IMG/VR virus record: IMGVR_UViG_3300032083_003309
Location: 1 to 21,792 of that record
Strand: one strand, 5' to 3'
From: a virus
DNA: 21,792 nucleotides
In this document: piece after piece, positions 6,652 to 14,169 of the stretch
How positions within the stretch are numbered: position 1 is the first letter of the stretch
Layout of the letters: each line of letters starts with the position of its first letter
The notes under the pieces: model-generated
What the model was told of the DNA's origin: nothing
The model's input: the letters and a program-made list of their open reading frames with translations, nothing else
Databases searched by the model: none
Program-made: the position numbers and the translations under genes

Positions 6652-8499
6652 TTATTTTTGAGACTTAATGTTTTTTTCACTTAAAAGCCCGTTTTCTTCT
6701 TCTTCTTTTAAAATTTGTTTTTTATTACGAAATTTTTGAAGAGATTTTTTGATATTAGCAGCTTCAAATGTAGAAACCCTATTAGAATCTGTTGACCTTT
6801 CGGGTCTATCTGGTGATAATCCTTTTTTACCTAGTGGATCTCTACTAAAGTTTCCTTTATCAGAACCATAATTTTGTGGACGTTCTACTGGTCTGCCTGG
6901 ATCTTTTTCATCATACCCTGTTGGTACTTGAGCTGGACCTACTGCTTTATCTCTTTTATTACCATATAATGAAGCCAAATCGTGGGGAGTACCATATGAT
7001 ATACCTGATTCTACAGGATCATTACCTTCGTTTTCAATTTGAGATAATCTGAACTTTTGCATTGCTTCATCAAGCATAGCTTCTTTTTGGTCAGCATACT
7101 CATCAGGTGATAAACCGTATATGTTTTCATAAACCCAATCTTTACTAAAGATTTTATTATCAATCATTGATTGGGCTACTGTAGTTTTAGAAGTAAATAA
7201 TTCTACTTTTTCTTGTTCATATATAATAGATGGTGTAGTTAATTCTAGAGAAAAATCAACTAATTGTTCATCTGTAAATCCTTGAGAATATAAATGTACT
7301 AATGCTATTTTAGTTAATTCTGATTCTATAATTCTTTGAACACGTTCTATAGTACGGGCAAATCTAACATCCATACCTGCTAATGTTGATTTACCTTCTA
7401 CTCCTTCTTCATAACCTAAAAATGGTTTAGGTATTTTAAGGGCAGCCATCATTTTAGCTTTTAAATATTCAATATCAGTTGTACCGTCATAATCTAGACC
7501 TTTAGTAGTATCAATACGAGTTGTAGCATCATTACTTCTAACAGGAATAAAGAAATCTTCAGTCATATTCTGAACATTAAATTTAAGATTATAATCACCT
7601 GTATTTTGGTCTATATAGGGTGTTTTTTTCATTTTATTAGCTGTATCAGCCATAAATTGTTCTATCTTATCAGCATCTGTTTGACCTACATTAATATAAA
7701 ATACTCTTTTTTCTGGGGCTCTCATTATACGATGGATTAACATCGCATCTTCCATCAACATCAATTGTTTAAATACTTTACGAGCTGGTTCTAAATAAGC
7801 TCTACCATAAGGAAGATAATTAGAATCTGTGAGTAATCTAAAGTGGGCAACTTCATAATTTTCTAATGTAAATTGATCTCGTCTAATTGTATTAGTTGCT
7901 CCTGAGGCTAAACCATTTGGATCCATAGTAAATCTAACATAAGAAGGATTTTCAGGATCAGTTCCTTCTTCTCTTACTACCTCATAAACAGATAAAGGTA
8001 AAACATTAAATACACCAAATTTTTCAGATACTTCTAATTTAAGATAAAAATCACCATACTTACACATGTTTCTAACCCATGTAGGAAGATTAAATTATAC
8101 ATTTAAAACATCATAAAATAAATTATGTAATACTTTTCTAATATTTTCATCTGATGAATTAATATTTAGTACTTGTCCATATTCATTTCTTGCTGTAGTT
8201 TCATCAGAAATAATATCAAGTGCAGCTGCGATAATTGGATCATGATCCATAGCTTCATAATCACTATAAAGCTGTAGTCGCATTGACTGATAATTTAGTG
8301 TTGGGTTGTACTGTAGTGATGATCCTACAGGTTTGTGTAAACGTGTAAATCTATCATAAAGTGAATTAGTAGCTAGGTTTCCATATTTTTGGATTCTAGC
8401 AGTATCCATTACTTTGAGTCTTTTTCCTCCTACATTTCGTATGATTACATCACTTGAAAATAAACGTTGTAATCTTGAAAATAAACTAGTATCTGCCAT
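6652..8499 (-). pseudogene. 20: Portal vertex protein, T4 gp20-like, interrupted by an in-frame TAA
   Basis: The portal forms the dodecameric ring at the unique head vertex through which the terminase pumps DNA. The frame is continuous from ATG 8499 to the stop at 6652 except for one TAA at 8097-8095. Upstream are 134 residues (ADTSLFSRLQRLF ... DHDPIIAAALDIISDETTA, a typical portal start); after the TAA the same frame continues FNLPTWVRNMCKYGDFYLKL and on through ENYEVAHFRL, RAYLEPARKVFKQLMLMEDA and GYEEGVEGKSTLAGMDVRFA, all portal-like. Total about 615 codons, longer than T4 gp20 (524) because of a charged C-terminal tail. A GAA-to-TAA change would explain the stop. A phage cannot assemble without a portal, so this is an assembly or sequencing error, a defective genome, readthrough, or split translation with restart at Met 8067. 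Its position after terminase fits T4 order. Confidence 0.88.
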
Positions 8500-8524
8500 T
8501 CTTTAGTTGTTTGTTATAAATATA

Positions 8525-10114
8525 TTAAAGGAGCCAAGTCAAATCTTGTTGTCCGTGTTCTCCTAAATCTTGAGACCAACCTGTTTGTCCCTTATTAGGT
8601 TTATTGCTATATATAGCTTGAGGGCCTTTTTGCCAATTATTTAGTGTTGCATTTGTTAAATCTATTCCTTGTTGTGCAAATTTAAGTGCTGTGTCTCTTA
8701 CATAACACCCTGTAGCTAAAGACATAATTAAATCATCATTATATCCTGTTTGGGCTTCTGCTCTTCCATTTTTCCAAATAAAAGTTCTTAATTCTTCTAA
8801 TGTTCGTTTTCCCTGAATTATTACTGATTTTTCTCTCATATAGGCATCTAATTTACCTATTACAAGAGGTCTAGATTTCATACTCATTGTAAAACCAGGA
8901 ACCATTTTAGTTGTGTCTACTATATCATGCCATTTAGCTAAAAATGCGTCTGCATTAGTTGCGGCGTCTCCTTTAGGTGAATAATATAAATTTTTATATC
9001 CTTTATCTATTACTACTTGAATTGTATTCCAACCTATGTTTGCATTTTCAATAACTAATAAGGCATTATTATATTCAGTTGCTATTGCAACTAACATATG
9101 GCCATATTCTTTAGTACCTATTTGGCTTTTAAATTCACCAATTTGTTTGGCTTCTTCAATATCAATAATATGAAATGCAGAATAATCTTTAGAATCACCT
9201 CTAGCTACATCAGCTACAATTATATAATTCCTATTATAGTCTGGATACTCCCAAATATGCAAATCACCATTTATACCTCTTTTTTCTACAGGATCACATA
9301 AATAGGTTCTTTCATAGTACGATAAAACATCAACATCAAATACAGTATTACCAGAGGTTGTAAAATCACAGTCACATTCTTGTGCTGCCATTCTTCCTCC
9401 TAATTCAGCATCTTGTTGGTTTCTCCAAGCTTGATTTCTTTCTGGGTGTACTGTCCAAGGTAATCTAATTGGTACAAATCCATTTTGATTTTCTTGAGCT
9501 TTAACCCACATTCTATGGAAAAAGTTACCTGTACCATTTGGTGTAGATAATACAATTGCCCTACCACCCGTTGAAAGTGTTTGCTGTGATGATGCCCAAA
9601 TGTCTTCGATCCTATTTTCTTCAATAAAGGCAGCCTCATCAATAATCAACAAAGAAATTGCTTCTGATCTACCAGCATCACTTGCTGCTGATACTGCTTT
9701 AATTTGAGAACCATTTTTTAACCGCAGTGCTAATTTATTTTTTTCAACAAAACCAATTTGTAACCAAGAAGGTAAATTATCATACATAAATTTTACCTTA
9801 GTTACCAAGTTTTTTGCTGTGTCTTGTTTGGTTGCAACTACTAATATATTTTTATCTTTTTGAAACACCATCATCCATAAAGAAATACCTGCGGATAGTG
9901 TTGAAATACCCAACTGTCTAGATTTTAAAATAATATTTCTATCATTTTTATTTAGTAAAGTAAGTACTTTTTCTTGAAAAGGATAAAGATTAAACTGTAT
10001 TCTACCTCTAGTTGGGTGTTGAATATAACAGTATTTTTTCATAAAGTAGACTGGGTCTTTAGCACATTTGATGTACTCTTGCTTTATGATTTGTTTTATA
10101 TTAGTATTTGCCAT
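8525..10114 (-). CDS. 17: Terminase large subunit, T4 gp17-like
   Basis: The DNA-packaging motor: an N-terminal ATPase drives DNA into the prohead and a C-terminal RNase-H-fold nuclease cuts the concatemer. ATPase motifs: a variant Walker A, LKSRQLGIST (63-72), with Lys at the front of the loop rather than before the Ser/Thr, a known terminase deviation; Walker B LLIIDEAAF (155-163) with the catalytic Glu; and the coupling motif LSTPNGTGN (189-197). Nuclease acidic residues appear in VADVARGD (Asp about 302), VIENAN (Glu about 356) and YNDDLIMSLA (Asp about 460-461). Length, 529 residues, is normal (T4 gp17 about 610). It is followed by the portal gene 25 bases on, as is usual. A palindrome overlapping the probable ribosome-binding site precedes the start. 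Confidence 0.95.
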   Translation of the reverse strand: MANTNIKQIIKQEYIKCAKDPVYFMKKYCYIQHPTRGRIQFNLYPFQEKVLTLLNKNDRNIILKSRQLGISTLSAGISLWMMVFQKDKNILVVATKQDTAKNLVTKVKFMYDNLPSWLQIGFVEKNKLALRLKNGSQIKAVSAASDAGRSEAISLLIIDEAAFIEENRIEDIWASSQQTLSTGGRAIVLSTPNGTGNFFHRMWVKAQENQNGFVPIRLPWTVHPERNQAWRNQQDAELGGRMAAQECDCDFTTSGNTVFDVDVLSYYERTYLCDPVEKRGINGDLHIWEYPDYNRNYIIVADVARGDSKDYSAFHIIDIEEAKQIGEFKSQIGTKEYGHMLVAIATEYNNALLVIENANIGWNTIQVVIDKGYKNLYYSPKGDAATNADAFLAKWHDIVDTTKMVPGFTMSMKSRPLVIGKLDAYMREKSVIIQGKRTLEELRTFIWKNGRAEAQTGYNDDLIMSLATGCYVRDTALKFAQQGIDLTNATLNNWQKGPQAIYSNKPNKGQTGWSQDLGEHGQQDLTWLL

Positions 10115-10116
10115 AT

Positions 10117-10132
10117 GGTTATACGTATAACC
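10117..10132. promoter_or_regulatory. 16-base perfect palindrome overlapping the terminase ribosome-binding site
   Basis: GGTTATACGTATAACC is its own reverse complement and ends two bases before the terminase ATG, in the 22-base gap after the upstream gene. On the minus strand the only Shine-Dalgarno-like string, AAAGG, overlaps its 5' arm, so an RNA hairpin (six-base-pair stem, ACGU loop) would hide the ribosome-binding site and crowd the start codon. A protein operator is the alternative. Confidence 0.45.
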
Positions 10133-10136
10133 TTTA

Positions 10137-10676
10137 TTATCTCATATATGATTTTGCTTCAATACTATATAGTACTTGGGCTATACGATCTTCAGTTGTG
10201 CCACTAATAGTAATAGCTTTTTTTCTACAATGCATTCCTATAATTGATCTTATTTCTCTATCAATAGCCATTCTATATTCAGCATCTGTTTCTCTGACAC
10301 CATTATCTTCTATTTTTACACCTTTAGGTGAAACATAAAATAAATGATCATATTCTTGTATTAAGTGAAATAAAGCTGAACTCAAGTGGTGTTTTTCATA
10401 GTCTTTCATTGATGTAGATAATTTAGAAAATGCCATAACATCAATAATTGTTCTATCTGTTATAATATTTTTTTGCATTAACTCAGCTGCTCTTTCAGCT
10501 GCAAATACTAATTGGCCTTTATAAGTGCTATCTGTATTTAATGGGATACCCATTTCCATAAGATACTTTGAACGTTCTGTTCTACAAGTATAATTTTTAA
10601 ATTCAGGTAACTCCTTTAATGCTTTTACTAGTGTAGTTTTTCCTACACTCATTGTTCCACAAAAACCTATTTTCAT
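10137..10676 (-). CDS. P-loop NTPase, AAA_28/NadR-kinase-like
   Basis: A 179-residue single-domain P-loop protein. MKIGFCGTMSVGKTTLVKAL carries a full Walker A (G7xxxxGKTT15). The following RTERSKYLMEMGIPL, the TYKGQLVFAAERA helix, and the Asp-containing strand IITDRTIIDVMAFS (a possible Walker B-like DR motif, as in nucleoside and nucleotide kinases), with HLFYVSPKG later, fit the AAA_28/NadR-kinase-like group. Such phage proteins are usually guessed to phosphorylate a small nucleotide-like substrate; substrate cannot be read here. It lies between a small MORN-like protein and the terminase, with two-base spacing to the upstream gene, in an operon begun by an FAD oxidoreductase. A nucleotide-metabolism role is plausible; a packaging role is less likely. 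Confidence 0.82.
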   Translation of the reverse strand: MKIGFCGTMSVGKTTLVKALKELPEFKNYTCRTERSKYLMEMGIPLNTDSTYKGQLVFAAERAAELMQKNIITDRTIIDVMAFSKLSTSMKDYEKHHLSSALFHLIQEYDHLFYVSPKGVKIEDNGVRETDAEYRMAIDREIRSIIGMHCRKKAITISGTTEDRIAQVLYSIEAKSYMR

Positions 10677-10677
10677 A

Positions 10678-11007
10678 TTAAAATCTTACTGTTCCTTTAA
10701 ATGCTGGATTTTTATACCAAGGTAATCCTTCTTTACCTTTTTGTATTTCATTCCATGTATCAAAATCATATTGAATACCATTTAAATAATATTCTTTTCT
10801 TTTTTGTTCTTTATTAATTAAAGCAGGACCTTCATCACTATGAAATACTGCTCTGTCACCAAAATCTAAAACATGTGCTGTTGTTTTAGAGCCATCTTCT
10901 TCTATTCTAGATACTCTTCTTACTTTAGTTTTTGGATTAACTGATCTTTGAACTTTATCTAATTGTTCTTTTCTTGCTTGTTCAGCATTTATTTGATGTT
11001 TATTCAT
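10678..11007 (-). CDS. Small MORN-like hypothetical protein
   Basis: A 109-residue protein whose ATG overlaps the end of the oxidoreductase gene by eight bases. The N-terminal third is a charged helix (AEQARKEQLDKVQRSV). Residues about 59-87 (HSDEGPALINKEQKRKEYYL followed by NGIQYDFDT) resemble the degenerate MORN-like units seen in T4-like phages, which have the form DGPAxxxxxGxKxYWLNGxxH. Such repeats are thought to mediate protein contacts, but no function is established for the phage versions. There is one such unit here rather than a tandem series. The overlap and tight spacing to the kinase-like gene suggest co-expression with it. Confidence 0.72.
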   Translation of the reverse strand: MNKHQINAEQARKEQLDKVQRSVNPKTKVRRVSRIEEDGSKTTAHVLDFGDRAVFHSDEGPALINKEQKRKEYYLNGIQYDFDTWNEIQKGKEGLPWYKNPAFKGTVRF

Positions 11008-12349
11008 AACTTACTATACTATGTTCGTGAAAATCAGGAAATTCTTGTTTTGTCTTTAATAATGATTCAGCAACATATGTACCTTGAGCTCCTGACACTG
11101 TAATACCTCTTGCTGACAATGCATCACCTACAAAATGTACATTAGGAAACCTAGTAAGACTTAAATCATTGTAGTTAACTAATGGTTCTGGTGATAAATA
11201 TTTTACTTCAGGCATATAAATACCCCAATCTTTACCTAGTGTTGGAAATACTTTTTCCATATCTTCAATAAAGTCGTGAATATATGAAGCATAATCCCCA
11301 ATAGCATCCCATAATGGGTCCATACTATTTACAACGTGTGTTTTTACATAATCACCTTCTGATGTTTTTGAAGGTACTCTGTGTGATGGTGAATAAAATA
11401 AACCTACACCTTCATGTTGTAGTTTTTCTACTGCTGCTCTTGACCAGTCAAATGGTTTATTTATACCTCTAATTTCCATTAAAATACCAAAATTAGTCAT
11501 ATCATTTCTATATGATTCATCTTTTTTAGCATGACCATTATAACTTATATCTCCATAAGTGTGTTCAGCAGCTACATAAGCAGCATTATTATTAGTACAA
11601 AATGATCTTAATGATACACCTTTATCATCATATTTTCTATATAATTTAAAATCATAAGACACATCAATTAATTTTTGAAAGTGCTTTTGTGGTGCTTCAA
11701 AACGTACTCCAATTTGTACTGATTTAGGTTCTGTAGGTAATTCATACCTTTCTGCTAATTGTTTTCCAAAATCAATTCCTGATTTACCTACACCAAAAAT
11801 AAGTTGATCATATTTAAAACTAAGTTCATGTTTAGAACCTAAACCACAATATACTTCTTGATTATCAAAATCAATATCACCAACTTTAGTTTCCCAATGA
11901 AATTCAACACCATTATCAACTAAATAGTTATACCAATTTTTACCAATTTCATGTAAATAATCCGTACCAACATGCCACACAGGGAATAATCTTAAACCAA
12001 AATAAGGTTTAATAAAATCTGGTTCTGCTACTGGATTAGAGCATTGTACTTCTTCTGGTTTAGGGTGAAATCTTTTGAAATTATTAATAACTTGATCCAT
12101 TAATTCCATTGCCTTTTCGTCTCCACAGTATTTAGATAATTGACCACCTATTGAAGTGTGGTAAGTTAATTTACCATCAGACCAACCACCAGCACCTAAC
12201 ATACCTGTCATTACTTCTTCAGGTAATCTGCTGTATGGATCTTTACCCATATCAATAATAGTGATTTTTCCTTCAAAATTGTTGTCTACTAATTTAGTTG
12301 CTGCGTTTATACCAGCAACTCCTGCTCCTACAATTACTACTTTAGTCAT
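11000..12349 (-). CDS. FAD-dependent oxidoreductase (candidate auxiliary metabolic gene)
   Basis: A 449-residue flavoprotein. KVVIVGAGVAGINAATKLV (3-21) is a textbook Rossmann dinucleotide-binding start (GxGxxG), followed by an acidic-ended strand (ITIIDMG) where the FAD ribose binds. The C-terminal FVGDALSARGITVSGAQGTY (about 406-425) is the second FAD motif, and YDQLIFGVGKSG (about 180-191) is the mid-chain GG/ATG-like motif. The layout (including GGWSDGKLTY near 53-62) is closest to the FAD-dependent dehydrogenases of the COG2509 type, whose substrates are mostly unknown; I infer this from memory of the family. It is the first gene after a strong terminator and begins the operon that carries kinase, terminase and portal. 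No signal peptide, so it acts in the host cytoplasm. Confidence 0.88.
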   Translation of the reverse strand: MTKVVIVGAGVAGINAATKLVDNNFEGKITIIDMGKDPYSRLPEEVMTGMLGAGGWSDGKLTYHTSIGGQLSKYCGDEKAMELMDQVINNFKRFHPKPEEVQCSNPVAEPDFIKPYFGLRLFPVWHVGTDYLHEIGKNWYNYLVDNGVEFHWETKVGDIDFDNQEVYCGLGSKHELSFKYDQLIFGVGKSGIDFGKQLAERYELPTEPKSVQIGVRFEAPQKHFQKLIDVSYDFKLYRKYDDKGVSLRSFCTNNNAAYVAAEHTYGDISYNGHAKKDESYRNDMTNFGILMEIRGINKPFDWSRAAVEKLQHEGVGLFYSPSHRVPSKTSEGDYVKTHVVNSMDPLWDAIGDYASYIHDFIEDMEKVFPTLGKDWGIYMPEVKYLSPEPLVNYNDLSLTRFPNVHFVGDALSARGITVSGAQGTYVAESLLKTKQEFPDFHEHSIVSYE

Positions 12350-12382
12350 ACTTGATTATTTTTAGTTAATATACAAAAAAAA

Positions 12383-12409
12383 GTGACCCAATCCAAGGGA
12401 TTGGGCCAC
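12383..12409 (-). terminator. Intrinsic terminator separating the two operons
   Basis: A 12-position stem with one A-C mismatch (GTGACCCAATCC at 12383-12394, GGATTGGGCCAC at 12398-12409) and a three-base loop. Read on the minus strand it is followed at once by eight T residues (12382-12375). It ends the right-hand operon about 26 bases before the oxidoreductase start codon, so that gene needs read-through or a promoter lying within or near the hairpin. Confidence 0.88.
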
Positions 12410-12481
12410 AGCTCCATAATTATTTTTTAAGTCGTCCGGCTATGAATCGGACTAAATGTTTTTAGCAGCATTTAGGGCTGC
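12410..12481 (-). other. Structured 3' untranslated region with alternative hairpins
   Basis: Between the small Cys-rich peptide and the terminator lie further inverted repeats: GTCCG/CGGAC (12434-12438 with 12448-12452), CTAAATG/CATTTAG (12452-12458 with 12469-12475) and GCAGC/GCTGC (12465-12469 with 12477-12481). The last two overlap and cannot form together, so they are alternative folds that include the end of the peptide reading frame. No tRNA or known riboswitch pattern is recognisable. It may be a structured mRNA end or a small RNA. Confidence 0.3.
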
Positions 12482-12545
12482 ACCATCCGAAACATACTTT
12501 GTTAAAAGTTAGTTTACAAACGGTTCTACAAATTAAATCTTTCAT
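12462..12545 (-). CDS. 27-residue Cys-rich peptide
   Basis: A short frame from ATG 12545-12543 to TAA 12464-12462, starting 10 bases after the stop of the upstream Cys-rich protein. Its 27 residues (MKDLICRTVCK ... FGWCSPKCC) include six Cys at positions 6, 10, 18, 22, 26 and 27, in the pattern C-x3-C-x7-C-x3-C-x3-C-C, with Lys/Arg between. The density of Cys in an AT-rich region is unlikely for noncoding DNA. The pattern could bind metal (two C-x3-C pairs) or form disulphides. It lies before the operon terminator and is probably co-transcribed. Function unknown; the expression of so short a frame is unproven. Confidence 0.5.
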   Translation of the reverse strand: MKDLICRTVCKLTFNKVCFGWCSPKCC

Positions 12546-12555
12546 GTTATTAGTT

Positions 12556-14169
12556 TTATTTATTACAACTAGTGCAACCTTTTGTTTCTCTCATTATTCT
12601 TTTTTCTCTATAGTATACCATTTTTCCTTTTATACGTTTTAGTTTACCCATAGATCTATCTTTAGCCATAACCATACCTTTAGGATAACCTGTATCTTTA
12701 TTTATACAAACACATCCTGCTTTGCATGGACATCCACCAGAACAATCAGGTAAAGGGCCTTCAATTCCATCACCATCTACTACACAATAATCTTTTCCAA
12801 CATTATATAGTTCATCTTTTCTATCACGGCCTCTTTCAGATCCTTTACAAGCTCCCCCACATTCGTGAGAAGGACATAAATCACCTCCGGCAGTTTTACA
12901 AACACCATTTCTACAACTACATGCTTTTTGTTTTTCTTGAAGTTCTGAAAGGGTTTCTTTAATAATTCTTTTTAAAGTATTTATTTTATTTTCGTTTCTT
13001 CTTCTTCTTTTTCCTGTTTCTTTTTTACGACTTAGTCCTCTGATTTCTTTTTCCCTTTTTTGTAATATTTGTTTTGCTGCAGGGTCTAATTTTATTTCAT
13101 TAATTTGTTCTTGTAATAATGAAGTAAATGGATTTGGATTAGGTAAACCACATCCTGTTAACCCAAGTAATGCGTGTACTACTGCAAACTTTTGATAAGT
13201 TAAATTAGTTTGTAGTGGTCCCATACCACCTTGTTGTAGTTGATTTCCAAATTGGTTATATCTTTGATTTAGGAAATTACAAGGATTAGGATGAGCTAAC
13301 ATCATGTCAACAAAATTATTTGTCCAACCTGTAGCACTCCAATTATTAGGATAATTAAATTGGGTACCTCCTCCTATACCATAATCATCAAAACTACCTG
13401 TTCCCGCTTGTGTAGGACCGCCTGTTGAGGTTATTAAAGATGCTGATGCGGCACATCCAATATTCATATTTGTCCAATTTACATAAGTAGAACTAGGCCC
13501 ATCCATACTAGGATGAACAAGTTGAACCTGATTTGGAAATGTAAAACCAGGATTTGAATTATCAAAAGGATTTGGTAAACTTGAAATAGGTACATTGTTA
13601 GGGGTACATAAGATACCATTAGAATGTGGTTGTGAACCCGGATAAGGAGTTAATTGTTGAGTTTGTGCATATACAAAAGGATCACAATAAAAACATTCTG
13701 AACCTGTAGCTGAACCTGTTGTTGTAGTTGTTGTACCTGAACCTGTTGCTGAACCCGTTACAGCACCTGAACCTGTTGCTGAGCCTGTTGGTGTAGTTGT
13801 TGTAGTTGTTGTACCTGAACCTACTGAAGGACAAAATCCTGTAACAAAAGCTTGATCATAAAAATATCCTATTGCAGGTCCTCCTCCACATCCTGAACTT
13901 ATTCCTGTAAAATTAGGGTCTCCTATATAACTACCATTCATAACTGCTCCACCCATAGCTGTGTAACCTGATTGTTGTTGTAATGTTGATAATGGTGTTG
14001 ATATTATAGTACCTCCATTTATTGATGCAGCACTAATTGGATTTGGAGACTTACCGTATATTCCAGTTCCATCAGGTGTTTGGCAAGCATAACACATAGT
14101 TCCTGCTTGTTCATTTATTTTACCATATTTATTTTCGGTAACCCATTTTTTATAATCAAATTTTGCCAT
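12556..14169 (-). CDS. Cys-rich, leader-bearing phage protein, apparent fusion of two units
   Basis: About 537 residues, no named family. The start MAKFDYKKWVTENKYGKINE ends in an INE site before QAG. Residues about 119-157 are a Thr/Gly/Ser low-complexity linker. Residues about 270-340 (FNYPNNWSATGWTNNFV ... HPNPCNFLN ... LLGLTGC) are homologous to the last gene of the head operon, followed by the same DPxAKxxLxK basic segment. Then, at about 394-411 after KRRRR, an internal copy of the amphipathic leader appears (INTLKRIIKETLSELQE), leading into a distinct Cys-rich C-terminal domain (CSCRNGVC ... CPSHECGGAC ... CSGGCPCKAGCVC ... CTSC). The layout looks like two formerly separate leader-bearing genes joined in frame. 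It starts with a TAATG overlap with the holin-like gene. Probably virion-associated. Confidence 0.85.
   Translation of the reverse strand: MAKFDYKKWVTENKYGKINEQAGTMCYACQTPDGTGIYGKSPNPISAASINGGTIISTPLSTLQQQSGYTAMGGAVMNGSYIGDPNFTGISSGCGGGPAIGYFYDQAFVTGFCPSVGSGTTTTTTTPTGSATGSGAVTGSATGSGTTTTTTGSATGSECFYCDPFVYAQTQQLTPYPGSQPHSNGILCTPNNVPISSLPNPFDNSNPGFTFPNQVQLVHPSMDGPSSTYVNWTNMNIGCAASASLITSTGGPTQAGTGSFDDYGIGGGTQFNYPNNWSATGWTNNFVDMMLAHPNPCNFLNQRYNQFGNQLQQGGMGPLQTNLTYQKFAVVHALLGLTGCGLPNPNPFTSLLQEQINEIKLDPAAKQILQKREKEIRGLSRKKETGKRRRRNENKINTLKRIIKETLSELQEKQKACSCRNGVCKTAGGDLCPSHECGGACKGSERGRDRKDELYNVGKDYCVVDGDGIEGPLPDCSGGCPCKAGCVCINKDTGYPKGMVMAKDRSMGKLKRIKGKMVYYREKRIMRETKGCTSCNK
13153..13362 (-). repeat. 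FNYP/WTNNFV module, copy 2 (homologous to 477-749)
   Basis: Second copy of the module, within the Cys-rich fusion protein. It is shorter than copy 1, lacking about 20 residues between the CNFLN and LQxNL segments. Its presence in two otherwise different proteins shows duplication and domain shuffling within the genome. Confidence 0.75.
13701..13818 (-). repeat. Thr/Gly/Ser-coding low-complexity repeat
   Basis: Short direct repeats on the plus strand (CCTGAACCTGTTG-like and TGTAGTTGTTG-like units) encode a GSATGSG / TTTTTT pattern, a mucin-like flexible linker joining the N-terminal part of the Cys-rich protein to its middle domain. Such tracts change length easily by slippage and may vary among related genomes. 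Confidence 0.7.

Noticed and set aside
6652-8067. Independent gene starting at Met 8067 (471 residues)
   Set aside because: It is in the same frame as the 134-residue piece upstream, the codons between are portal-like, and there is no ribosome-binding site. I treat both as one interrupted portal gene.
6652-8499. Alternative genetic code with TAA as sense
   Set aside because: Most genes here end in TAA, with the next start overlapping or adjacent, and no second gene shows an in-frame TAA.
8515-8522. T4-late-promoter-like TATAAATA at 8515-8522 and 6639-6646
   Set aside because: Both read on the plus strand, against the direction of every gene, and such strings are common in AT-rich gaps.
12350-12555. 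tRNA or known riboswitch in the inter-operon gap
   Set aside because: The hairpins do not form a cloverleaf and there is no conserved T-loop or riboswitch core; they are better described as a structured 3' end with a terminator.
13701-13818. CRISPR array or satellite
   Set aside because: The repeats are short, irregular, in frame, and encode a Thr/Gly/Ser linker with no spacers.
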